The translations under genes and the position numbers were made by a program. The notes beneath the pieces were generated by a model. That model did no database searches. It was not told the origin of the DNA and saw only the letters and a list, made by a program, of their open reading frames with translations. A stretch of DNA of 16,637 bases, taken from NCBI GenBank assembly GCA_037144095.1, contig JBAWXL010000079.1:1-16637 (forward strand). The letters are read 5' to 3'. Below are positions 7,988 to 14,856 of this stretch, one piece after another (the first letter of the stretch is position 1; every line of letters starts with the position of its first letter). The stretch is from CAIXTV01 sp037144095 (lineage in GTDB: Bacteria > Bacteroidota > Bacteroidia > Bacteroidales > CAIXTV01).

Positions 7988-8869
7988 TCAAAGGGAAATT
8001 GATTTTATGAAATCCTTAAACTTATCTTTTATTTCTTGACTATTTAAGTTTTCGATTAATTGAAAGCCACTCCAATCTTTATTTATTCTATTACCATTAT
8101 TATCCCAATCTCCTGTTTTCTTAAAACTTGTACCAAATTGAAAACTTTCTGGTTTATATGTTTTTGAAATTACTACATTATCCCCAGAAACAGAATCAAA
8201 CCCATAAAATGTAACACGGATCATTACAAATTTATTTTCATTAACTACATTATATAACTCTGTTGCCAATTTATGATTTTCTAATACTGTTAAATTAACA
8301 TCATAATGGTAAGTTTGTTCAAGTGCTCCAATATGGAAATTATTACTAAAAAACCTTGATCTAATATTATTTATGATATGAAATGCTTCTAATAAACATT
8401 GTACGTTAAATACTTCATTCCCTTTATTTCCTACCTTACATGATAAATAGAATTTACTCTTTTTTAATCGTATAAATAGGTTGTTTGAAATTATGAGATT
8501 ATTAGGCCTTTTAAGTAAGAAATAAACCAATAGACCAGAAAAAATTGATGTGAAAAATAATGAAATAATAGATTCGTAAAGTAATATGTATTTGCCCAAT
8601 TTGCAATTTGGATGAATATCACCAAATCCAATTGTATGAAAAGAAACATAGCTGAAATAGAATGCATCAATAAATTCAATTTGTACTTGATCTGAATTTA
8701 TTGATGTATCATTCTTGTCATCGCTAACAAAGGAAATTGTGTTCGTTTTAAAGTATATTAAAGCAAATAATAATATTATTAGAAAATAACAGCAAAGAGT
8801 TATGAATAAAAAAAATAATATTCTACTTAATTTTTTCTGTTTTATTGATTCAATAATTTTGTTTAACAT
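7988..8869 (-). CDS. Two-TM potassium channel, KirBac-like
   Basis: 293 aa from the ATG at 8869. An upstream extension of 32 residues has no membrane or family features and lies in different-looking DNA, so it is rejected. TM1 is about residues 16-40 (ILFFLFITLCCYFLIILLF). The pore helix and filter FHTIGFGDIHP carry TIGFGD at 79-84, a variant of the K+ filter TVGYGD. TM2 is about 95-119. The C-terminal 170 residues look like the immunoglobulin-like cytoplasmic domain of KirBac channels (CKVGNKGNEVFNVQCLLEAF and FYGFDSVSGDNVVISKTY). The family conducts K+ across the inner membrane with gating by the cytoplasmic domain. The linker between TM1 and the pore is longer than usual (about 35 residues, polar). 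The gene is visibly AT-richer than the par cluster, suggesting accessory origin. A simple 2-TM ligand-gated K+ channel is the alternative. Confidence 0.82.
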   Translation of the reverse strand: MLNKIIESIKQKKLSRILFFLFITLCCYFLIILLFALIYFKTNTISFVSDDKNDTSINSDQVQIEFIDAFYFSYVSFHTIGFGDIHPNCKLGKYILLYESIISLFFTSIFSGLLVYFLLKRPNNLIISNNLFIRLKKSKFYLSCKVGNKGNEVFNVQCLLEAFHIINNIRSRFFSNNFHIGALEQTYHYDVNLTVLENHKLATELYNVVNENKFVMIRVTFYGFDSVSGDNVVISKTYKPESFQFGTSFKKTGDWDNNGNRINKDWSGFQLIENLNSQEIKDKFKDFIKSISL

Positions 8870-9034
8870 TGGTTCATTATAAGTTATAGTTTGTCTGCAA
8901 ATTTTTCTCCTGTATAGCTTGAAATGAACCCCATCTTTTGGCGAACAAAGTAGCAAATGCTGCAAAAATAGTACTACTACGGAAAGCCTTCGCCCAGTTG
9001 AATCGCATAATCTACAGGGTGCTGGGAAAGAAAA
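8870..9034 (-). other. Intergenic patch of different composition, possible decayed coding relic
   Basis: Less AT-rich than the genes on either side. On the - strand one frame reads VDYAIQLGEGFP, two stops, then YYFCSICYFVRQKMGFISS and a further stop just before the channel ATG. It has no start codon and no family I recognise. It could be a dispersed repeat or a remnant of an older gene or insertion. No good promoter box for the channel gene is seen in it. Confidence 0.3.
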
Positions 9035-9433
9035 TTATTTTTTCCCCTTCTTTAAATAAATCATAGGAAAATTTTTATCATTCAATTTTAAATCTTTTCG
9101 GATTGATTTAATTAAATCAGTTAAGTATTTATCATGTAAATCACAGGGTTTTCCTACCCCTTCATTTTCATAAAAAAGCATTTGTTTAATAACTTCCTCG
9201 CTGGCAATTAAAAATAGCTTATCTCTAGCAAAAGTATATTTTATTAAATACTCAGGTTTATTATTGTCACTTGCAAGGTTATGTATTGCTTCTATAAATG
9301 AGATATAATGTTCTTCTTTTAATTTTCGAGTCTGTAAAACAATACTGTTTCGGTTAGCAAGCGATGCACCTATAAGAGAAACTATTACGGCCGTAAGTGC
9401 ACCTATTATTGAAATTAATAATGTTATAGTCAT
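9035..9433 (-). CDS. Small membrane-anchored protein of unknown function
   Basis: 132 aa. One N-terminal membrane segment (about residues 3-26, ITLLISIIGALTAVIVSLIG) is followed by a charged stretch (NRNSIVLQTRKLKEEHYISF) likely to be helical and coiled. A mostly helical soluble domain of about 90 residues then contains MLFYENEGVGKPCDLHDKYL and a lysine-rich tail. I recognise the general architecture (TM anchor plus a helical domain with a Glu-Gly-Val-Gly motif) from uncharacterised bacterial proteins but know no function. The ATG at 9433 begins the hydrophobic segment, and no better start exists. It is upstream of and co-directional with the channel gene, 165 bp apart, with the same low-GC character. 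Co-transcription is possible, but the gap is long. Confidence 0.7.
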   Translation of the reverse strand: MTITLLISIIGALTAVIVSLIGASLANRNSIVLQTRKLKEEHYISFIEAIHNLASDNNKPEYLIKYTFARDKLFLIASEEVIKQMLFYENEGVGKPCDLHDKYLTDLIKSIRKDLKLNDKNFPMIYLKKGKK

Positions 9434-9607
9434 TTATTAAAAGTTTGAAATTAAAATACTAAATAAATTCAGTTTATAATATTTTCCAAATTTCATATTT
9501 TTTTACTTTGCTGCTTTATAATTACTACGTTCTTTGGTCTTCTATCAATTACAATAACATTTCCATTTCACCTCTCCTACAATTTTCATTACATTTTCCT
9601 CCACCTC

Positions 9608-9649
9608 AAAAAAAAACAGGAATACTTCACCCACATCCGCATTCCCGTT
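9608..9649 (-). terminator. Rho-independent terminator of the 206-aa protein gene
   Basis: In - strand RNA, AACGGGAAU (complement of 9641-9649) pairs fully with AUUCCUGUU (complement of 9615-9623) using one G-U pair, with a 17-nt loop. It is followed by a run of U (complement of the A tract at 9608-9616). It lies 24 nt past the stop codon. Confidence 0.75.
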
Positions 9650-9672
9650 TTAAAAAATATTTTCTTAACCTT

Positions 9673-10293
9673 CTACAAAACAGTCAACAAGATGGGTCCT
9701 TCCCAATCCATTCTTCTCTGTTTTCTGAAGATTCCTTTGTGGAAAAATGCAAGTCTTCCTAAAGGCACTTTGATTGCCGTAGTTTTTGCACCTGAACTAT
9801 CCCAGGGGTCGGCTTTGTTGGTATAGTTGACTAAATCTGTTGTCCAGGTATAGAGATGCGCCACTGCATCACTTCCTTCTGCATCAAAATCAACTTCACC
9901 TGAATTAGCACCCCTTTCGGCTGTGAAAGTATGCTTTTTAGGAAAGGTATATCCTACCACTTCCATATTAGCACTGTGAATTTTTTCAGCTTTTTCGTCG
10001 TCGCTACAATCTAAACTATTGACGGAAATTTCTTCCATACGTGCCAAAACATTCACATCATTATCCCAAACTGCTCGCGCAACTTTAACTGCATCGGTGC
10101 GGGTGGGTCCCTTTGGCTTTTCTAATGCTGTTTTAAGTTTCCCTGATGATACTCTAACTTTTACTCCCTGATCAATTATTTGTTGTTCGGTGAAATTTGA
10201 GTTATTGGTCACTCCATCGGCAAAAAGCCCGCCTTTTATGACGGCTTTTTCATTGTTGGTTTTATTAAGTTCTAATTTTATTCTAACGCTCAT
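9673..10293 (-). CDS. Hypothetical protein, 206 aa, with a beta-rich C-terminal region
   Basis: No signal peptide or membrane segment is seen, so it is probably cytoplasmic. The N-terminal half (about 1-90) is polar and includes GPTRTDAVKVARAVWDNDVNVLARM, likely helical. The C-terminal half (about 110-206) is rich in alternating hydrophobics with conserved-looking aromatics (HLYTWTTDLVNYTN, GRLAFFHKGIF, MDWEGPILLTVL). This suggests a beta-sandwich such as an Fn3- or Ig-like fold, though that is inference only. I recall Bacteroidota hypotheticals with a similar ending but no known function. The gene is less AT-rich than its flanks and stands alone. It has its own terminator 24 nt downstream, a perfect palindrome 28 nt upstream of the ATG, and a large repeat-filled gap upstream. 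The only Cys is at about residue 96. Confidence 0.75.
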   Translation of the reverse strand: MSVRIKLELNKTNNEKAVIKGGLFADGVTNNSNFTEQQIIDQGVKVRVSSGKLKTALEKPKGPTRTDAVKVARAVWDNDVNVLARMEEISVNSLDCSDDEKAEKIHSANMEVVGYTFPKKHTFTAERGANSGEVDFDAEGSDAVAHLYTWTTDLVNYTNKADPWDSSGAKTTAIKVPLGRLAFFHKGIFRKQRRMDWEGPILLTVL

Positions 10294-10320
10294 AATTAAA
10301 TTAATTTTAGAGTGCTAAAA

Positions 10321-10336
10321 TAATGAAATTTCATTA
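10321..10336. promoter_or_regulatory. Perfect 16-bp palindrome upstream of the 206-aa protein gene
   Basis: TAATGAAATTTCATTA is perfectly self-complementary and lies 27 bp before the ATG at 10293. On the - strand it sits between a TTG and TATTTTAG (one-mismatch-class -7 box) that are about 19 bp apart, so a protein bound here would cover the promoter. It is a candidate operator. Confidence 0.45.
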
Positions 10337-10392
10337 GTAAACAATAGTTTGAGCAAAATACTTATCAACAATCTTGAAAATAATTTCTATTA

Positions 10393-10456
10393 GATTAATA
10401 ATTAGATAATTAGAAATCATTTTTTTTCGAAAAAGATCTAATTATTTTGATTAATC
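10393..10456. repeat. Long AT-rich inverted repeat
   Basis: Outer arms GATTAAT (10393-10399) and ATTAATC (10450-10456), inner arms ATAATTAGA (10406-10414) and TCTAATTAT (10437-10445). A third nested dyad around TTTTTCGAAAAA is in the loop. It could fold as a cruciform or RNA hairpin. It lies within the 705-bp gap between lepB and the 206-aa protein gene; function unknown. Confidence 0.6.
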
Positions 10457-10584
10457 AGCAAATATATTCGTTTTAAAGCAAAAATAAATTGGAGGAAATT
10501 ATGGTAAGTTATGGCTAAACATTGTATTGTAAAAAAAAACTCTAAACATTTTTGATTTTTTGCCAAAACGAATTTTAATAATTC

Positions 10585-10878
10585 ATAAATGAAAATTTGT
10601 GATTAATATACGAATCACAAAATAATATGTACGAAACACAAAAAATCATGTATGAAGCATAAAATATCATGTATGAAGCATAAAATATCATGTACGAAGC
10701 ACAAAAATTCATGTAAGAAATTTAAAAATCTATGTATGAAAAATGAAAATTCATACATGAAAAAAAAAGGTTCATGTACGAAACACAAAAAATCATGTAT
10801 GAAACAGAAAAATTAAAGTATGAAGCACAAAAATTTATGTATGAAACAGAAAAGAATGAACAGGAAGCGATTTTTAAT
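10585..10878. repeat. 21-bp tandem repeat array (about 14 diverged units)
   Basis: Units step at exactly 21 bp from 10585 or 10606 through 10627, 10648, 10669, 10690, 10711, 10732, 10753, 10774, 10795, 10816, 10837 and 10858. The unit consensus opens ATGTATGAAGCA and continues with an A-rich half ending ATTC or ATC. The end ones are degenerate; two neighbours (10648, 10669) are identical. Each junction forms a small dyad, TTCAT-GT-ATGAA. Twenty-one bp is both seven codons and two helical turns, so either a coding heptad origin or a phased protein-binding array is possible. Confidence 0.9.
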
Positions 10879-10920
10879 ACCTTATTCTATCCAGAAAAAT
10901 CAACTCCTCAAAACTTATAA
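10774..10920 (+). CDS. Possible 48-aa coiled-coil ORF inside the 21-bp array
   Basis: One frame of the array from the ATG at 10774 reads as heptads (MYETQKI, MYETEKL, KYEAQKF, MYETEKN). It then continues into non-repeat sequence (EQEAIFNTLFYPEKS) before TAA at 10918-10920. The heptad pattern, charged and amphipathic, is what a coiled coil would give. The same frame further upstream is broken by TAA in the units at 10648 and 10669, by TAA in the 10711 unit and by TGA in the 10732 unit. This may be the intact 3' end of a decayed repeat protein. No ribosome-binding site or promoter is seen. It may equally be chance. Confidence 0.25.
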   Translation: MYETQKIMYETEKLKYEAQKFMYETEKNEQEAIFNTLFYPEKSTPQNL

Positions 10921-10921
10921 C

Positions 10922-10998
10922 TCCCAATCTAATAACAAATTAACTAAATAGCCCATTAACTAAATCACCAAATCACCAAATCATCAAATCGCCAAATT
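10922..10998 (-). repeat. 8-bp-period repeat immediately after the lepB stop
   Basis: On the - strand, just past the TAG, octamers run GATTTGAT, GATTTGGT, GATTTGGT, GATTTAGT and then decay (TAATGGGC, TATTTAGT, TAATTTGT). The clearest part is 10962-10993 on the + strand, four copies of AAATCACC or one-base variants. It matches the octamer array that starts at the peroxiredoxin stop. Confidence 0.7.
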
Positions 10999-12552
10999 CT
11001 AATGGATAAATCTAAACAACTTGCTCCATCTTATTTTGCCACTTAGCCACGATTTGGCTTTGTCGAGCGATAGCCAAACGAAGACTGCTTTGCCCACCAC
11101 GTGATCTTCGGGCACATAGCCCCAATATCTTGAGTCGGCAGAGTTGTGGCGGTTGTCGCCCATCATCCAGAAGTAGTTCATTTTAAAGGTGTATGATTTG
11201 GCTTCTTTGTCGTTGATGAAGACTTTGTCGCCCTGAATTCGCAGTTTGTTTCCTTCATACACTTCGATGATGCGGCGATAGAGGGCAATGCTCACCGTGT
11301 CGATGGGCACGGTGGCTCCGGCTTTTGGAATGTAGATGGGGCCGAAGTTGTCGCGATTCCATTTGAAATTCTGATTTTGAGGGAAAATGCCATAGCCACT
11401 TCCTGTGTCGGAAAGAATGGTGATTGAACTTACGTTGCTGAAATGTTTGAAATTTTCGGCAATTTCGGGCGTGAGGCAGAATTGATAGGAGTTAGGCGGC
11501 GCATCTTGTGGACGACGAATATCTTCGACATTGATTCCAAATTTATCAATTATTTTCTGATTGATGGCGCTTCCATCCGTCACTACGAGATACTGAAACT
11601 GCATGTTTTTAGGATTCTCAGCCTTCACGCCATTAATATACAATTGCTTGTTGATGATCTTTAACGAATCGCCGGCAATTCCCACACAGCGTTTTATATA
11701 GTTTTCGCGTTTGTCGACCGGACGCGCAATCACATGATACGACTTTCGCACCGCATCGCGTCCCATGCCTTCCTGATATGAATTGCCATAGTCGTATTTC
11801 ATTTGCATTTCGGCATCGCGCACAATCTGATAATAGCTTTCGTTCTGACGTTCTAAAGCCACCGTGTCGCCATCGGGATAGTTAAACACCACCACATCAT
11901 TGTTTTTCACATCGCCCAATCCCGGAAAACGATAATAAGGCAGCGAAATCCATTCGAGATACGATTTCACCGATTCGGTGAGGGGAAGCGTGTGATGAGC
12001 AAAAGGGAAGGCGATGGGGGTGTTCGGAATCTTGGGACCATAACTTATTTTGCTGACAAACAGAAAATCGCCCACCAAAAGCGAACTTTCCATGGAAGAG
12101 GTTGGAATGGTGTAGGCTTCAATTAAAAACGTACGAATAATGGTGGCAGCTATCACCGCAAAAATAATTGCATCAGTCCATTCTCTGATGATGGTTTTTC
12201 TGATTACAGGTCGTTTATCGGGGTATAAAAGAGTTTCGTTTTTCGATAAACCCAAATAGGGGAGATAAATGAAGGGGAATAAGGCACTTAATGCCTGAGC
12301 AAGAAGCCCATATTTCTTGAAACATTTAGCCAGCTCCACCACCATAAGCAGTATCACAAAAACATTGATAAAGGGGATTAGCAGGAACACATACCACCAA
12401 AATTTCTTTTTAATTATACGCAACCAAATGTATAGGTTGTAGAAGGGGACGAGTGCCATCCAGCCTTTGTAGCCTGCTTTTTCGAAAATCTTCCATAATC
12501 CTGCCAGCGAGGAAATCATGAAAATGAAGGTAAGAATTGAGTAAATGCTCAT
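10999..12552 (-). CDS. lepB: Signal peptidase I with an N-terminal DUF5684-like membrane domain
   Basis: 517 aa. Residues 1-100 are a multi-spanning domain (LWKIFEKAGYKGWMALVPFYN, then hydrophobic helices) resembling DUF5684. The S26 peptidase follows, with a membrane anchor at about 127-147. The serine motif IPTSSMESSL places the nucleophile at Ser153 and KRCVGIAGD the general-base Lys at 287. The final box GDNRHNSADSRYWG is at 465-478. It cleaves signal peptides on the periplasmic face of the inner membrane. It is much longer than E. coli LepB (324 aa) because of the fused domain and a large insert between the motifs, both usual in Bacteroidota. It lies 67 nt downstream of dapB on the same strand, the last gene of the par cluster here. 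The second lepB or WbqC gene often found next in this phylum is absent. All catalytic residues are present. Confidence 0.96.
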   Translation of the reverse strand: MSIYSILTFIFMISSLAGLWKIFEKAGYKGWMALVPFYNLYIWLRIIKKKFWWYVFLLIPFINVFVILLMVVELAKCFKKYGLLAQALSALFPFIYLPYLGLSKNETLLYPDKRPVIRKTIIREWTDAIIFAVIAATIIRTFLIEAYTIPTSSMESSLLVGDFLFVSKISYGPKIPNTPIAFPFAHHTLPLTESVKSYLEWISLPYYRFPGLGDVKNNDVVVFNYPDGDTVALERQNESYYQIVRDAEMQMKYDYGNSYQEGMGRDAVRKSYHVIARPVDKRENYIKRCVGIAGDSLKIINKQLYINGVKAENPKNMQFQYLVVTDGSAINQKIIDKFGINVEDIRRPQDAPPNSYQFCLTPEIAENFKHFSNVSSITILSDTGSGYGIFPQNQNFKWNRDNFGPIYIPKAGATVPIDTVSIALYRRIIEVYEGNKLRIQGDKVFINDKEAKSYTFKMNYFWMMGDNRHNSADSRYWGYVPEDHVVGKAVFVWLSLDKAKSWLSGKIRWSKLFRFIH

Positions 12553-12619
12553 AAAATTTTATTTTTTCAAATTAAACGTAAATTATTATCTGTTAATATC
12601 TTTTAGCTGTTAAACTATG

Positions 12620-13345
12620 TTAAACCCCATCGAAATTCAATACATCCTTCATTTCAAAAACCCCGGTTTTGCCGATTAACCATTCTGCCGATTTCACTGC
12701 TCCCAGTGCAAAACCTCTTCTGTTGATGGCTGAATGCTTAATTTCGATGGTGTCGCAGTCCGATTCGTAAGTAACCACATGTATGCCCGGAATGTTCCCT
12801 TCTCTGAATGATTTCACTTCAATTTCGTTAGGATTGCTGATGGCTGATTTCATCCATTTCTCTTTACGGGTCAGGGTGCTGATGAGGTCGTTCACCAACT
12901 TCAGCGCGGTTGCACTTGGCGAATCTTGTTTATATATATGATGAGTCTCTTCGAGAGAAACGTCATACTCGTCGAAATTATTCATCAGGCGAGCCAATTC
13001 CTGATTGAGTTTAAAAAACACATTCACGCCAATGCTGAAGTTAGGCGAATAGAGCATGGTTTTATGATTGCTCAGGCAAAAGTTTTTCAGTTCGTCCAAA
13101 TGATCATACCATCCGGTGGAACCTATCACAACGGGAATATTATGCTCAAAACAAAGCCTGGCATTTGAAATGGCAGTTTCGGGTGTCGAAAACTCAATGG
13201 CTACTTCCGCTTTGGCAATTTCGTCAGCATCATCTTCCCAATCTTCTTCAGAGTCGATGATGGCAACAATTTCGTGCTTTCGTTCTTTGGCAACCTTTTC
13301 AATTTCTTTGCCCATTTTGCCATAACCAATAATCGCAATTTTCAT
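12620..13345 (-). CDS. dapB: 4-hydroxy-tetrahydrodipicolinate reductase
   Basis: 241 aa, the short form typical of Bacteroidota. It reduces 4-hydroxy-tetrahydrodipicolinate with NAD(P)H in the diaminopimelate/lysine pathway in the cytoplasm. The N-terminal Rossmann fold shows IIGYGKMG (5-12). The active-site block ETHHIYKQDSPSATA (133-147) has His135, His136 and Lys139 matching His159, His160 and Lys163 of the E. coli enzyme. The usual PSGTA is PSATA here: Ala145 stands where Gly169 normally helps hold the substrate through its backbone amide. The substrate-domain end (GFALGAVKSAEWL) is intact, so I still call it functional. Its ATG follows the DUF5683 stop by 3 nt, implying translational coupling, and lepB follows. 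Confidence 0.95.
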   Translation of the reverse strand: MKIAIIGYGKMGKEIEKVAKERKHEIVAIIDSEEDWEDDADEIAKAEVAIEFSTPETAISNARLCFEHNIPVVIGSTGWYDHLDELKNFCLSNHKTMLYSPNFSIGVNVFFKLNQELARLMNNFDEYDVSLEETHHIYKQDSPSATALKLVNDLISTLTRKEKWMKSAISNPNEIEVKSFREGNIPGIHVVTYESDCDTIEIKHSAINRRGFALGAVKSAEWLIGKTGVFEMKDVLNFDGV

Positions 13346-13348
13346 AAT

Positions 13349-13966
13349 CTAAAATTTTAATGAGAGTTTAATACCCGTAAATGATGACCTGGGATTTAAT
13401 AATGAATAATTCGATTCAGGACTCACCCGCATCGAAACGTCTTCGTTAATATTAAAATCGAACAAATTGGCATCCACACTGGCATCAATGATGTTCAACA
13501 AATAAATGAGCACTCCTATGATACAGGATAGTTCGTAATTTCGTTCGTAATAGTTTTTTGCTGATAAAATGGATGCTGTAGAATACCTTGTGAAACGGGT
13601 GTCGATGGTGTTAGAATCGCCATCTGTCCTTAAACGATAGGCATTTCTGTAAATATAGTATTGTTGATAATTTGTAATGGCAAAGTAAACAGTCAAGCCT
13701 AAACCGGCATACACAATGGGAAGTTTCCAATATTTTTTATTATAAAATTGACCCAAACCCGGCAGAAAAGTGGACATTAAAGTGGCTTTGGTAGGAGAAT
13801 GAACATTCACTATCGTATCATTTTTCACCTTAGTGCTATCAGTTTGCGAATAGGTTGTTGAATGAAAAATAAGAAAGAAAAAAAGAATACAGATTATGCC
13901 ATACCATTTTGAAATTGCATTTTTCGAATGAATTTCAGTTTGTGCATATCTGTACGAACGACACAT
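13349..13966 (-). CDS. DUF5683 family membrane protein
   Basis: 205 aa. A hydrophobic segment near residues 22-39 (IICILFFFLIFH) may be a signal peptide with a long polar n-region, ending near TTYSQ. Next comes the family hallmark HSPTKATLMSTFLPGLGQFYNKKYWKLP split across 56-83, then a membrane segment (IVYAGLGLTVYFAI). Further hydrophobic stretches follow at about 147-160. The family is found almost always beside parB in Bacteroidota; its biochemical role is unknown to me, but the location suggests envelope or division work. Its ATG overlaps the parB stop by one base (TAATG), and dapB starts 3 nt after its stop. No obvious later start codon would shorten the N-terminus. Confidence 0.88.
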   Translation of the reverse strand: MCRSYRYAQTEIHSKNAISKWYGIICILFFFLIFHSTTYSQTDSTKVKNDTIVNVHSPTKATLMSTFLPGLGQFYNKKYWKLPIVYAGLGLTVYFAITNYQQYYIYRNAYRLRTDGDSNTIDTRFTRYSTASILSAKNYYERNYELSCIIGVLIYLLNIIDASVDANLFDFNINEDVSMRVSPESNYSLLNPRSSFTGIKLSLKF

Positions 13967-14856
13967 TATTGTGCTAAAATATTAATGATCCTTTCCAATT
14001 CAGCATCCGATTTAAAAGGTATGGCAATCTGACCTTTTCCTTTTAAATTTCGTTTAATGATGATTGGGCTAATAATTTTGCTCGAAATATTTGAACGTGC
14101 TTTCTCAATCTTCTCTGGTAGAATGTTGTGTTTTGTTTTGCTGGCAGCGGGTTGCGGTTTATTCGAACTCTTCACCAATTCTTCCACCTGCCGAACTGAA
14201 AGCGATTTTTGCAAGATAGTATGTAGCAATTTAATCTGTTTATCAGTCGAATCAACCGTAATCAATGCACGGGCATGCCCCATCGAAATGCCTCCATCTC
14301 TAACAGCTATCTGAATTTCGGCAGGGAGTTTCAACAAACGGATGAAATTGGTAACTGTCGAACGATTTTTCCCAACCCTTTCGCTCAATTGTTCTTGTGT
14401 GAGCGAACATTCATCAATTAAACGCTGAAAAGTAATCGCAATTTCTATTGGATTCAGGTTTTCTCTCTGAATATTTTCAACCAATGCCAATTCCAACATC
14501 TGAACATCGTCGGCAAGACGAATATAAGCAGGTATTTTTTCTAAACCTGCAAGCTGTGAAGCACGAAAACGTCTTTCGCCCGATATAAGCTGAAACTTAT
14601 CTTTTTCAATTTTACGAACTGTAATGGGTTGAATAATCCCTTGTTTTGTAATCGATTCAGAAAGTTCTTTCAGCGAAGTTTCTTCAAAACTCGTCCTGGG
14701 TTGAAAAGGATTGGTAACAATTTGCTGAATAGAAATTTCACAAAATATTTCAGCAGAGCGATTGGCAATTGAAGCTTCAATTGCAGCATCGATTTCTTCT
14801 CCACTTTGAAGCAAAGAACTGAGTCCTCTGCCCAAGCCTTTATTTTTCGTATTCAT
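13966..14856 (-). CDS. parB: Chromosome-partitioning protein ParB
   Basis: 296 aa. The N-terminal GLGRGLSSLL (7-16) is the usual ParA-stimulating segment. The CTP-binding ParB/Srx domain has NPFQPRTSF (49-57), GERRFRAS (93-100) and ENIQRENLNPIE (127-138). A helix-turn-helix (LTQEQLSERVGKNRSTVTNF, 152-171) binds parS. A lysine-rich linker leads to a short C-terminal dimerisation region. ParB loads at parS, slides as a CTP-dependent clamp and recruits SMC/ParA to segregate the origin. Start and stop each overlap a neighbour by one base (TAATG with parA upstream and with the DUF5683 gene downstream), so these three genes are translationally linked. No convincing parS site is present in this window. 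Confidence 0.97.
   Translation of the reverse strand: MNTKNKGLGRGLSSLLQSGEEIDAAIEASIANRSAEIFCEISIQQIVTNPFQPRTSFEETSLKELSESITKQGIIQPITVRKIEKDKFQLISGERRFRASQLAGLEKIPAYIRLADDVQMLELALVENIQRENLNPIEIAITFQRLIDECSLTQEQLSERVGKNRSTVTNFIRLLKLPAEIQIAVRDGGISMGHARALITVDSTDKQIKLLHTILQKSLSVRQVEELVKSSNKPQPAASKTKHNILPEKIEKARSNISSKIISPIIIKRNLKGKGQIAIPFKSDAELERIINILAQ

Noticed and set aside
8870..8965. 32-residue N-terminal extension of the channel
   Set aside because: It lies in the odd-composition spacer and has no family match; the ATG at 8869 sits just before a charged stretch and TM1, as expected.
9508..9762. Open frame on the + strand, 84 codons
   Set aside because: It overlaps the terminator and the end of the 206-aa gene on the other strand, is low-complexity, and has no recognisable features.
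10652..10816. 54-aa Cys/Lys-rich frame (MKHKISC heptads) in the 21-bp array
   Set aside because: It is a second frame of the same repeats and has no start signal. Composition is implausible for a real protein, and openness follows from the repeat unit.
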